NCBI RefSeq assembly: GCF_001310225.1
Contig: NZ_CP012898.1
Location: 2,480,001 to 2,544,000, forward strand
Reading direction: 5' to 3'
Length of the DNA stretch: 64,000 nucleotides
Origin: Pseudalgibacter alginicilyticus
GTDB lineage: Bacteria > Bacteroidota > Bacteroidia > Flavobacteriales > Flavobacteriaceae
Shown one piece after another: positions 9,228 to 17,797 of this stretch. Below the pieces are notes generated by a model. It worked only from the letters and a program-made list of their open reading frames with translations, searched no databases and was not told the DNA's origin. A program made the translations under genes and the position numbers. Every line of letters begins with the position of its first letter. Positions within the stretch are counted from its first letter, which is position 1.

Positions 9228-9264
9228 AAATCTCGTTTTTTAACTGAGTTAAAAAACGAGATTA
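9228..9264 (-). terminator. Terminator-like hairpin after the OmpA lipoprotein gene
   Basis: Inverted repeat AATCTCGTTTTTTAACT / AGTTAAAAAACGAGATT. On the minus strand it is followed by a run of T residues, so it ends the lipocalin-OmpA transcript. Confidence 0.7.
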
Positions 9265-9288
9265 ATACCAATTTATACTAATTAAAAA

Positions 9289-9993
9289 TTAATTTTTTGC
9301 TTCAATTTCAGCGTCTTGAATCATTTTTTCATTTGGTAAAATAGCAACATTCACACGGCGGTTTTTTGCGCGACCTTCTGCTGTGGTGTTATCATGCATA
9401 GGTTGCGTTTCTCCAAACCAATTTGTTGTAAACCTATTACTATTTAAACCTTTGCTTGTTAAGTAATTTGTTACTGCTGTAGCTCTGTTTTTTGACAATG
9501 TCATATTGTAACTTTCAGAACCTGAACTATCGGTATGCCCAACAACTAAAATATTAGTATCAGGATACTCAATAAATACGTTTGCTAATTTATTTAATGT
9601 TGCTTGTGATTCACTGTTTATATTATACTTTTCAGTATCAAAATAAACACCACTATTCTCATCAAAAGTAACCACAATACCATCATCTACACGTTCAACA
9701 ACAGCACCAGGAATTTCATTTTCAATTTCTTGAGCCTGTTTGTCCATTTTATTTCCAATTAATACACCAGCACCACCGCCAATAACACCGCCAATAACAG
9801 CTCCTAATTCTCCATTGCCACCTTTACCAACATTATTTCCAATAATTGCACCTAATACAGCGCCTCCCGTAGCTCCAATGACACCACCTTTTTGTTTGTT
9901 ATTTGCGTTTTGAACAGCTTTACAATTTGTTAAGCTCATTGTAACTACAACCGTTAAAAGCAAAATTCCTAATTTGTTAATTATCGTTCTCAT
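9289..9993 (-). CDS. OmpA family lipoprotein with glycine-zipper region
   Basis: Signal peptide with a lipobox (SLTNC, Cys24) indicates a lipoprotein. A Gly-rich segment (residues about 36-83, repeated GAVIGGxxG) is a glycine-zipper type membrane-associated stretch. The C-terminal half is an OmpA/peptidoglycan-binding domain with the diagnostic VVGHTDSSGSESYNMTLSKNRA and AEGRAKNRRV motifs. It resembles YiaD-like proteins that link the outer membrane to peptidoglycan. It follows the lipocalin-like gene after 12 bases on the same strand, so both are likely co-transcribed. Confidence 0.9.
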   Translation of the reverse strand: MRTIINKLGILLLTVVVTMSLTNCKAVQNANNKQKGGVIGATGGAVLGAIIGNNVGKGGNGELGAVIGGVIGGGAGVLIGNKMDKQAQEIENEIPGAVVERVDDGIVVTFDENSGVYFDTEKYNINSESQATLNKLANVFIEYPDTNILVVGHTDSSGSESYNMTLSKNRATAVTNYLTSKGLNSNRFTTNWFGETQPMHDNTTAEGRAKNRRVNVAILPNEKMIQDAEIEAKN

Positions 9994-10005
9994 CTGTATT
10001 GTTTT

Positions 10006-10476
10006 TTATTTTTTTATAAAATTCATATTCATTATAAGTGAACTACCTGCAACATTCACAGTTTGCTGCCACTGCATATCTGTTTCAGATAGAGCAGACA
10101 GATGTAACCTAAAACCTTGATTGGTTTCCGACTTATATTTTTCATCAGTTGGTTTTAATAAAAAATCATAAAAACCCGTTTCTGCATCTACTTCCTGAAT
10201 TGTAAATACAAAATACCGCGGCTCATTAGTGCAGTTTATACCATCAAACATGTATGTACCCGTATTATTATTTGGAACAAATTGCCATGTACTACCTTCA
10301 AAACATGCATTGGAAGCATCGTTAAATATGGTTGCGTTGTAGGTTCCACCTTGGCTGTAGGTTAATGAATTTAATACCCACTCGCCTTTAATAACTTTCT
10401 TAGAAACTCTAACCGTTTTTGAAGAGCCACAAGACATAAACCCTATTGATAAACATAATATTAAAATTTTTTTCAT
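10006..10476 (-). CDS. Lipocalin-like lipoprotein
   Basis: 156 residues with a lipobox (FMSCGSS, Cys16). The body starts GEWVLNSLTYSQGG, the usual opening of the lipocalin-like (lipocalin_4/5) domains common in flavobacteria, and continues as alternating beta strands (STWQFVPNNNTGTYMF, RYFVFTIQEVD). Ligand unknown. It sits directly upstream of the OmpA lipoprotein, suggesting an envelope role for the pair. Confidence 0.75.
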   Translation of the reverse strand: MKKILILCLSIGFMSCGSSKTVRVSKKVIKGEWVLNSLTYSQGGTYNATIFNDASNACFEGSTWQFVPNNNTGTYMFDGINCTNEPRYFVFTIQEVDAETGFYDFLLKPTDEKYKSETNQGFRLHLSALSETDMQWQQTVNVAGSSLIMNMNFIKK

Positions 10477-10649
10477 TTGCTTGGATTTTACATATACAAA
10501 GATGAGAAGTCATCTAAGTTATTTAGTTACACTTTTATTTTTTTTGATTATAAAATTTCCATTTTGAAATAAACAGAAATACAGAGTACTTTGTAATTAC
10601 TCTCTGAAGAAATTAATTTGGGATATTCTCATTTATATATTGGGATAGG

Positions 10650-10811
10650 TTAAGCCACTTTTTTAAGCAAGTCAAAACAAGGACATTTCTTACAACGTTT
10701 GTTCTCACTCTTTTTATATTTTTTACAGCAATTACTTTTTACTTTCTCAGAAGTTATAATTCCTAAGCTTTGTAATTTTTTTAATTGCTTTTTTTGTTTC
10801 TTTTTGCCCAA
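10650..10811 (-). CDS. Small Lys/Cys-rich protein
   Basis: A 53-residue frame starting with TTG at 10811 (an upstream in-frame stop precludes anything longer than four more codons) and ending at TAA 10650. The N-terminal half is very basic (GKKKQKKQLKKLQSLG). The C-terminal half carries two cysteine pairs, SNCCKKYKK and RCKKCPCFDLL, five cysteines in all, a pattern that could bind zinc or iron. I recall similar Lys-rich small proteins ending in a CPCFDL motif in other Flavobacteriia but know no function. It lies upstream of the lipocalin gene and downstream of ferritin, all on the minus strand. Confidence 0.6.
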   Translation of the reverse strand: MGKKKQKKQLKKLQSLGIITSEKVKSNCCKKYKKSENKRCKKCPCFDLLKKVA

Positions 10812-10886
10812 AACACCTATTTATAATAAATGATTGAACAAAAATAGTTTATTTTTAATTAATCTAAATAAGATTTAATGTTAAAA

Positions 10887-11405
10887 TTACTCTGCAGTAT
10901 CTGTTGATGCAGAATTAACTGTTAATTGCTGAATATCTCTATCAAATAAATAAAGACCTCCTTTATCATCACCAATTAAATTTATTTTATCAAGAATAGT
11001 TCTCGCCATAGCTTCTTCTTCAATTTGCTCAGATACATACCATTGCAAAAAATTATGAGTAGCATAATCTTTTTCTTGCAAGGAAATATGAACCAATTCA
11101 TTAATACTTTCTGACACAAAAACCTCATGTTTAAAAAGCATTTCAAACATTTCTTTAAAAGATTGAAACGTAACATTTGGCGCTTTTAATTCAGAAATAT
11201 GAGCATGTCCCCCTCGTTCGTTGATAAACTTAACAAGTTTTAGCATATGGTCACGTTCTTCATCAGATTGGTCATACATAAAACCAGCAACACCTTCCAA
11301 TCCTTTTACTTCTGCCCAACAGGCCATTGCTAAATATATTTGTGAAGATTCTGCCTCTATTCTTATTTGGCTATTAAGCGCCTTTTCAATCGTTTTTGAT
11401 AACAT
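10887..11405 (-). CDS. ftnA: Ferritin (non-heme, iron storage)
   Basis: 172 residues, the normal size of bacterial ferritin. It oxidises Fe(II) and stores it as a mineral core in a 24-mer. The four-helix ferroxidase motifs are present: EAESSQIYLAMACWAE in helix A, EERDHMLKLVKFI (ExxH) in helix B, and YVSEQIEEEAMARTIL in helices C/D. The 3' end is followed by the small Cys-rich gene on the same strand after 75 bases. Confidence 0.92.
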   Translation of the reverse strand: MLSKTIEKALNSQIRIEAESSQIYLAMACWAEVKGLEGVAGFMYDQSDEERDHMLKLVKFINERGGHAHISELKAPNVTFQSFKEMFEMLFKHEVFVSESINELVHISLQEKDYATHNFLQWYVSEQIEEEAMARTILDKINLIGDDKGGLYLFDRDIQQLTVNSASTDTAE

Positions 11406-11520
11406 AATTTTTGTTTTTTGTAAAGTTACAGATTTCTTAAAATTATATGAAATATTAAAGAGTGAATCATCTACAACTTTTTAATTTTTATTTAAGTAAA
11501 GTATTAAATTAATAATAGGG

Positions 11521-12303
11521 TTATTCTACAGCCACAAAAACGGCTAGAGGAGCCATTCTTGCTTTATTAAGTGTCATTTGGTTTCCACTAAGAGAAAAAT
11601 TATCTACTTTTTTAAGAATTGACATAAACTGATTTTCAATTTCCATATTTGGACAAGCCATCATGGTACTTGCCAATTTTGATAAAACAATTCGGTTTCC
11701 TTCTTTTAGTTCGAAAGAGCCTGTAAAATTATTACAACTATTGTTACCAAACACATGGTTTTCTTCTGTTGCAAATAAAATAAAAGCTTTTTCATTATCC
11801 ACTTCTTGCCCCATTATCTTTACTAATTTCCATTTAGTATTGGTAAAAGCAATGCTGTTTTTAACTAAAGTATATTTATCAGCTAAATGACCTGTAATTT
11901 TATTTCCCGAAACATCCAATTGAAATAAGGTGTTTTCACCAACAAAATAATTAGGTCTATCCGTATCAGATAACGTTATTTCTTGTCCATCAGCACGCCA
12001 CTTAAAAGTACCTTGACTTATAAAAACTTTATCATTTTTCCCTAAATAAACTTCCTCCATTTCATAGGTAGCATCCTTATGCAAAGTGATTGTTGTTTTT
12101 ATGCCCTCACAATCTGCACAAGGTATAATAGCTTTATAGGTTCCATACCAATCTAAAGACTGTTCACTGGTATGCTCTAAATCCAAGGATTCGGCTTTAG
12201 GGTTATTTCCTAAGGAATCTTCAATAGTTTTTTTATTGTTTAAATTACAACTCGTTATTAGTAAACTTACAATAAGTCCTAATTGTAATGCCATTTTATT
12301 CAT
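11521..12303 (-). CDS. Lipoprotein with NlpE-like and META domains
   Basis: 260 residues with a lipobox (LLITSC, Cys19). Residues about 50-135 match the NlpE N-terminal domain: YKAIIPCADCEGIKTTITLH with the CxxC pair, then a small beta-barrel pattern (GTFKWRADGQEITLSD). The C-terminal half is a META/HslJ-type domain (NTKWKLVKIMGQEV, NNSCNNFTGSFEL, MMACPNMEIENQFM). The architecture is common in Bacteroidota and annotated as copper-resistance NlpE. In E. coli NlpE senses envelope stress; a role here is not shown. Confidence 0.85.
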   Translation of the reverse strand: MNKMALQLGLIVSLLITSCNLNNKKTIEDSLGNNPKAESLDLEHTSEQSLDWYGTYKAIIPCADCEGIKTTITLHKDATYEMEEVYLGKNDKVFISQGTFKWRADGQEITLSDTDRPNYFVGENTLFQLDVSGNKITGHLADKYTLVKNSIAFTNTKWKLVKIMGQEVDNEKAFILFATEENHVFGNNSCNNFTGSFELKEGNRIVLSKLASTMMACPNMEIENQFMSILKKVDNFSLSGNQMTLNKARMAPLAVFVAVE

Positions 12304-12374
12304 AAATCAAAATTTACAATTAAGTACGTATAAAACGTACATCCAGATGACTTAAAACATTATGTTAACAGTTT

Positions 12375-14483
12375 TTAACTTATCTGTAAACCATTTGCAA
12401 CCTTACTTGCTATATTGGTACTATTTGACGAAATATCAGGATTAACAAATACCAACTTGCCATTGGCACTTTCAGTCATTAAAATCATACCTTCACTTTC
12501 TACACCACGCAGTGCTCTAGGAGCCAAGTTTACTAAAACAGTTACTTGTTTGCCAACAACTTCTTCTGCCGTAAAACTTTCTGCTATACCAGAAACAATG
12601 GTACGAACATCTATACCTGTATCAACTTTTAAAACCAATAGTTTTTTAGCTTTAGGCATTTTTTCGGCTTCAATAATAGTCCCTACTCGCAAATCTAACT
12701 TCGTAAAATCATCAAAAGTAATAGTGTCTTTTTGTGGTTCTACTTTTTTATTTGCAGCATCGTTTGCTTTTTTACTTGCTTCCAATTTATCAAGTTGTTT
12801 TTGAATAGTATCATCTTCTATTTTAGTAAATAACAATTCGGCTTTACCTATTTGATGACCAGCTGGAAGTAAAACATCTTGTGAACTCACTTCATTCCAT
12901 GCATTATCAATATGTCTTTTTTGTTCCGAATCACCAAGAGCCACATTTAAAATCCCTTTTAATTTTTTAGACGTAAATGGTAAAAAGGGCTCACTTAAAG
13001 TTGCCAATGCAGATGCTATTTGCAGTGCTACATACATAATAGTTTTTGTACGTGCTTCATCTTCTTTAATAACTTTCCAAGGCTCTGCATCTGCTAAATA
13101 TTTATTTCCTAATCTAGCAAGATTCATCATTTCTTGTCCAGCTTCTCTAAAGCGATAACGCTCAATAGAGCTTGAAATAACATCTGGATAGGCTTTTACA
13201 GCTGCCAAAGTTTCTTTGTCTTCTTGTACAAATTCACTTGGAGTGGGTATAACTCCTTGGTAATATTTATTAGTTAAAACAACTACACGGTTAATAAAAT
13301 TACCAAAAATGGCTACCAATTCATTATTATTTCTAGCTTGAAAATCTTTCCAAGTAAAATCATTATCTTTAGTTTCTGGGGCGTTGGCAGTTAACACATA
13401 ACGCAATACATCTTGCTGACCAGGAAATTCTTCTAAATATTCAGGCAGCCAAACAGCCCAGTTTTTTGAAGTAGATAATTTATTTCCTTCTAAGTTTAAA
13501 AACTCATTTGCTGGTACATTATCTGGCAAAATAAATGACCCTTCTGCTTTTAACATAGCTGGGAAAATAATACAGTGGAATACAATATTATCCTTCCCTA
13601 TAAAATGTACCAATTTCGTATCTTTGTCCTTCCAATACGGCTCCCAGTCTTTTCCTTCTTGTGCCGCCCATTCTTTAGTTGATGAAATATAACCTATAGG
13701 CGCATCAAACCAAACATAAAGCACCTTCCCCTCTCCACCGGCTGCTGGCACTGGAATTCCCCAATTTAAATCACGGGTTACTGCACGAGGACGCAAACCA
13801 TCATCAATCCATGATTTTACTTGCCCGTAAACATTGGATTTCCAATCTTTTTTATGACCTTCAAGAATCCATTCTCTTAAAAAAGCTTCGTGCTTATCTA
13901 AAGGTAAAAACCAATGTTTTGTTTCTTTTAAAGTAGGCACATTACCTGTTAATGCTGACTTTGGATTGATTAAATCTGTGGCATTTAAACTAGTACCACA
14001 TTTTTCACATTGGTCACCATAAGCTTCTTCATTACCACATTTTGGACAAGTACCCGTTACAAAACGATCAGCCAAAAACTGACTGGCTTTTTCATCATAT
14101 AATTGTTCTGAAGTTTCTTCAATAAACTCTCCCTTATCATTTAAAGTAGTAAAGAATTCTGAAGCAGTTTCATGATGTATTTTAGCGGAAGTACGGGAAT
14201 AATTATCATAAGTAATTCCGAAATCTTCGAACGATTTTTTTATGATTTTATGAAATTTATCTACAATATCCTGAGGAGACACCCCTTCATTTTTCGCTTT
14301 TATAGTTATTGGCACACCGTGCTCATCACTTCCACCAATAAAAACAACATCATTTCCTGTTAGGCGCAAATAGCGCACATAAATATCAGCTGGCACATAT
14401 ACACCTGCTAAATGACCAATGTGAATAGGCCCGTTGGTATAAGGTAATGCGGCGGTAACGGTATAGCGTTTTGGTTTATTCAT
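12375..14483 (-). CDS. metG: Methionyl-tRNA synthetase
   Basis: Charges tRNA-Met. 702 residues with the class I signatures HIGH ([10 protein letters not shown], residue 20 region) and the KMSKS-equivalent KLSTS ([12 protein letters not shown]). A zinc knuckle ([18 protein letters not shown]) is inserted in the catalytic domain, as in the E. coli-like group. An anticodon-binding helical domain follows, then a C-terminal Trbp111-type tRNA-binding domain ([15 protein letters not shown]) that mediates dimerisation. It is divergent from the LD-carboxypeptidase gene. Confidence 0.97.
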   Translation of the reverse strand: MNKPKRYTVTAALPYTNGPIHIGHLAGVYVPADIYVRYLRLTGNDVVFIGGSDEHGVPITIKAKNEGVSPQDIVDKFHKIIKKSFEDFGITYDNYSRTSAKIHHETASEFFTTLNDKGEFIEETSEQLYDEKASQFLADRFVTGTCPKCGNEEAYGDQCEKCGTSLNATDLINPKSALTGNVPTLKETKHWFLPLDKHEAFLREWILEGHKKDWKSNVYGQVKSWIDDGLRPRAVTRDLNWGIPVPAAGGEGKVLYVWFDAPIGYISSTKEWAAQEGKDWEPYWKDKDTKLVHFIGKDNIVFHCIIFPAMLKAEGSFILPDNVPANEFLNLEGNKLSTSKNWAVWLPEYLEEFPGQQDVLRYVLTANAPETKDNDFTWKDFQARNNNELVAIFGNFINRVVVLTNKYYQGVIPTPSEFVQEDKETLAAVKAYPDVISSSIERYRFREAGQEMMNLARLGNKYLADAEPWKVIKEDEARTKTIMYVALQIASALATLSEPFLPFTSKKLKGILNVALGDSEQKRHIDNAWNEVSSQDVLLPAGHQIGKAELLFTKIEDDTIQKQLDKLEASKKANDAANKKVEPQKDTITFDDFTKLDLRVGTIIEAEKMPKAKKLLVLKVDTGIDVRTIVSGIAESFTAEEVVGKQVTVLVNLAPRALRGVESEGMILMTESANGKLVFVNPDISSNSTNIASKVANGLQIS

Positions 14484-14507
14484 TAATATAAAAATTAAAT
14501 TTCAATA

Positions 14508-14594
14508 TCATTACGAAAGAGGTATAACCATGGCAATCTATTAATTGAAGTTATAATTCAACAGACTCCTGTACTTCGCTCAGAATGACGGTTT
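14508..14594. repeat. Degenerate dispersed intergenic repeat
   Basis: The stretch contains CATTACGAAAGAGG, CCATGGCAATCT and CTTCGCTCAGAATGACGG. These phrases resemble the intergenic repeats often scattered in Bacteroidota genomes (forms like CATTACGA...GGCAATCT and GTCATTCTGAGCGAAG). A weaker relative is seen near 4483-4512. Whether it is multi-copy here needs the full genome. Confidence 0.4.
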
Positions 14595-14605
14595 ATTTTA
14601 AAGCC

Positions 14606-14654
14606 GTAAAAGTACACATTTTGAGTGCTATTTAGAAAAAAAATGTACTTTTAC
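14606..14654 (+). promoter_or_regulatory. Inverted repeat in front of the LD-carboxypeptidase gene
   Basis: GTAAAAGTACA (14606-14616) and TGTACTTTTAC (14644-14654) are perfect 11-base inverted arms immediately before the ATG at 14658. This could be an operator or an mRNA hairpin sequestering the start. Confidence 0.4.
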
Positions 14655-14657
14655 ATT

Positions 14658-15677
14658 ATGTCGAAAATCCTACTTATATTAACATTATTTTGTATTGTTT
14701 TCTTCTTCGGAACAAAAACAATTTCAGCACAACATTTGGTAACAGAAAAACAAAACAACACGTTGAAACAACCACCACACCTCAAAGTAGGCGATTCCGT
14801 TGCCATAGTAGCGCCAGCAGGAATATTAAAAAACAGAACTGAAGAAATAGAAAATGCAAAAGCACTTTTAAAAAATTGGGGGTTGCATCCAATAGTTGGC
14901 AAACACGTTTTTAACCAAGCTAATCATTTTGCAGGTACTGATGATGAGCGCTGTGAAGACTTCCAAAACGCCTTAGACGACCCCAAAATAAGTGCCATTT
15001 GGTGCGCGCGTGGAGGTTACGGAACTGTTAGAATTTTAGACAAATTAAATTATACCAAATTTAAACAACACCCAAAATGGATTATTGGATATTCTGATAT
15101 TACAGCACTACATAACCAAATAAACGTTACTGGCGTGCAAAGCATTCATGCTATGATGTGCACTAGTTTACAAGACAATGCTGAAACTATTAAAGAAACC
15201 ATTAACACATTTAAAAACGCCCTTTTTGGACAACCTCTGAGTTATACACTTTCAGGCTCAAAATACAACAAAGCAGGTAGCACTTCTGGGCAACTTGTTG
15301 GTGGTAATTTGAGTATTTTATACAGTATGTTAGGATCTAAAAGTAGCTTAGACACCTCTGGAAAAATACTTTTTATTGAAGAAATAGGAGAATACCGCTA
15401 TCACATAGACCGTATGTTACAAAGTTTAAAACGTGCAGGCTATTTCGAAAACTGCAAGGGTGTTATTGTAGGGGACATCACCAAAGTTAGAAAAAACACA
15501 ACTCATTGGGGAAGCTCTACTGAACAACTTATTCTAGACGTTTTAGCAGATTATGATTTCCCAGTAGCATTTAATATGCCTGCAGGACACGAAAAAGACA
15601 ATCGTGCTTTAGTTTTTGGCAAGGTGGTTGATTTATTTGTTGAAAAAGATCAATCAATTGTTGACTTTATAAATTAA
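14658..15677 (+). CDS. LD-carboxypeptidase, peptidase family S66
   Basis: Cleaves the L,D bond of the peptidoglycan tetrapeptide during wall recycling. The S66 triad is visible: Ser in IIGYSDITAL, Glu in FIEEIGEYRYHIDRM, His in NMPAGHEKDNRAL. The upstream CARGGYGTVRILD and HAMMCTSL motifs are also typical. The start at ATG 14658 (MSKILLILTLFCIVF) gives a 339-residue protein with a signal peptide ending near TISAQ, so this copy is exported to the periplasm, unlike the cytoplasmic E. coli LdcA. A GTG 33 bases earlier would spoil the signal peptide. Confidence 0.9.
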   Translation: MSKILLILTLFCIVFFFGTKTISAQHLVTEKQNNTLKQPPHLKVGDSVAIVAPAGILKNRTEEIENAKALLKNWGLHPIVGKHVFNQANHFAGTDDERCEDFQNALDDPKISAIWCARGGYGTVRILDKLNYTKFKQHPKWIIGYSDITALHNQINVTGVQSIHAMMCTSLQDNAETIKETINTFKNALFGQPLSYTLSGSKYNKAGSTSGQLVGGNLSILYSMLGSKSSLDTSGKILFIEEIGEYRYHIDRMLQSLKRAGYFENCKGVIVGDITKVRKNTTHWGSSTEQLILDVLADYDFPVAFNMPAGHEKDNRALVFGKVVDLFVEKDQSIVDFIN

Positions 15678-16111
15678 GAGCTTTTTTACACAATATACTT
15701 ACGCAATTCGCATTATCATTAGTATTTATTTTTTTGTCGATATATTCTCTACGCTCGCAAATAATAATTAAAACGCTTTACAAGAAAAAAAGAAAAACAT
15801 TTTTACTTCTTTAATTCCTCTTTACACCTAAAACTAATCACGTAAAAACAACCCTTTAATAATTCAAATCTAAACACTATAATTGATTGTTGATTTGACA
15901 ATGACTTATTTATAATAACATTAAACTAAGCGTATATGTTGTTTAATGGCACATATATACTAAGATGGAACATTAGCACAAAACATTGGGAACATTAGTA
16001 CTAATAAAAAAGATTCCTTTAAAATATATTTGATAACACTTTACGCATAGCATTTACTGCTAATTAAGTGCAACACTCCAACACCAACAAACAAACTATC
16101 AAATTAATAAT
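15678..16111. other. Intergenic region with direct repeats upstream of secreted carbohydrate-active genes
   Basis: No gene seen. The decamer GGAACATTAG occurs at 15967-15976 and again at 15989-15998, 22 bases apart (two helical turns), and the second copy runs into the palindrome ATTAGTACTAAT (15994-16005). This is a plausible operator for the gene pair starting at 16112. No clear TAnnTTTG box is seen in between. Confidence 0.35.
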
Positions 16112-17779
16112 ATGAAAAAAAACTACGCACTGTCACACCTATTATTAACCCTTTCCTTATTATGTATTCCAATATTAGTACACGCCCAAAGAGATGTGTA
16201 TTTAGTAATTGGTCAGTCTAACGCTGCTGGCCGAGGTGCCATAGAAGCTCAAGATATGGTAGCCCTTTCTGGAGTTGACTTATATAATGGTACAACATGG
16301 GAAGCTGCCCAAAACACTAACGCAATTCACCCTGATAAAGAAACAAGTGATGGTGGCCTAAACAGATACTCTACTGTACGAAACACGAATCAACCACAAG
16401 GATTAAACTTCTCTTATACCTTTGGACGTATGTTACATGATGTTACTGGCAACCAAATTGGTTTAGTAGTAAATGCCATTGGTGGCTCTAAAATTCAAGA
16501 ATGGGAAAAAGGAGCTCCAGAAGGCTATTATGAAGAGGCTATTTCTAGAATTAACGCAGCTTTAGATTTAAATGGTTCTACGCTAAAAGGAATATTATGG
16601 CACCAAGGAGAAGCTAACAGAAGCTTAAGCTCTTATTTAACTCAGCTCGAAAACTTAATCTTTAACCTTAGAACAGATTTAGAAATGCCAAACCTACCCG
16701 TTATAGTAGGTCAAATAAGCAAGCAAAGAACTGATAACGAAAATTTTAATACCAATATTAAAAAAATAACCGATTATACTGATGCTGCATATATCCCCTT
16801 TACAGATTACGTTACAACAGACGGTTTACAAACTTTAGATAGAACACACTTTAATTCCAATGGACAACGAGTTTTAGGATATCGTTACGCTGCAAAAGCT
16901 TTAAAAATGATATATGGCTATACTTACATTGAAAATCAAGTTATATATGTAAAAGAAGACTCCTTTGTTAGGGGTGGCTCACATGCTGACAAAGCTCAAG
17001 AAGTTGAAGACACAAACCTAACTGTGCGTGTTAAAAATTATACAACTGATCAAATAAGAAAAGGTCTACTTAAGTTTGATATAAAGGATTTAACTGAAAC
17101 TTCTGAACGCTTGATTGTGGACGCCACTTTAATGGTAAACGGCAATGCTCCACACAAAAATACCATAGATATTAATTTTTATGATATTGACACCACATGG
17201 TCAGAGAGTACAGTTACAGAAAATAACCTCGTAGATGGTTTCACAAATTTAATAAGCTACAGCACCACAACTTTTGACGAAGATGAAGATGATGATGATA
17301 ATGATGGAGATGTAAATGAGCTTGTTCATGGCGGTGCTGATTTAACCGAATATATAAAAGATAAATACTATTTAGGAACATCTATTATAGCTCTGGGCTT
17401 AGATGCACCAATTAATGCAAACTATTCATTTACAATTAGCACAAAAGATGATACTGCAAATTTTGAATTAAGACCTCATATAATAATAAGTTATATAGAC
17501 ACCTCAATTCCACCTGTATTAAGTAACAATACTTTAGTAGAAAGCGAAGTATTCAATTCTATTAAAATAACAAATCCAGTAGATGATAAACTGATTATAT
17601 CTAACAATGGTATTATTGGAAATGTAAGCATTTTTAGTATCACAGGTCAACAATTAAAAAGCAAAAAAATAAATAGTTCTTCAGGGACATTAAATGTTTC
17701 AAACTTACCATCTGGAACCTATATTGTAGTGATTGAGCACAACAATAAAAAAATATCAAGACTTATTCTAAAAAACTAA
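16112..17779 (+). CDS. Secreted SGNH/sialate-O-acetylesterase-like carbohydrate esterase with DNRLRE module (T9SS cargo)
   Basis: 555 residues. Signal peptide ends at VHAQ. Residues about 27-275 are an SGNH esterase of the SASA/CE6-like group: nucleophile Ser in VIGQSNAAGRG, GILWHQGEAN, and the DxxH of TLDRTHFNSNGQ. Residues about 285-465 form a DNRLRE (CBM96-type) beta-sandwich (RKGLLKFDIKDLTE, WSESTVTEN). The last 70 residues are a T9SS type A sorting domain (ITNPVDDKLII, SNLPSGTYIVVI). It probably removes acetyl groups from a polysaccharide outside the cell. The GH43-like gene follows after 18 bases in the same transcript. Confidence 0.85.
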   Translation: MKKNYALSHLLLTLSLLCIPILVHAQRDVYLVIGQSNAAGRGAIEAQDMVALSGVDLYNGTTWEAAQNTNAIHPDKETSDGGLNRYSTVRNTNQPQGLNFSYTFGRMLHDVTGNQIGLVVNAIGGSKIQEWEKGAPEGYYEEAISRINAALDLNGSTLKGILWHQGEANRSLSSYLTQLENLIFNLRTDLEMPNLPVIVGQISKQRTDNENFNTNIKKITDYTDAAYIPFTDYVTTDGLQTLDRTHFNSNGQRVLGYRYAAKALKMIYGYTYIENQVIYVKEDSFVRGGSHADKAQEVEDTNLTVRVKNYTTDQIRKGLLKFDIKDLTETSERLIVDATLMVNGNAPHKNTIDINFYDIDTTWSESTVTENNLVDGFTNLISYSTTTFDEDEDDDDNDGDVNELVHGGADLTEYIKDKYYLGTSIIALGLDAPINANYSFTISTKDDTANFELRPHIIISYIDTSIPPVLSNNTLVESEVFNSIKITNPVDDKLIISNNGIIGNVSIFSITGQQLKSKKINSSSGTLNVSNLPSGTYIVVIEHNNKKISRLILKN

Positions 17780-17797
17780 TTTTTAAACTAAAAAAAC

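Noticed and set aside
12415-12804. 129-codon plus-strand frame antisense to metG
   Set aside because: It is the mirror of conserved metG C-terminal sequence; composition is that of an antisense shadow.
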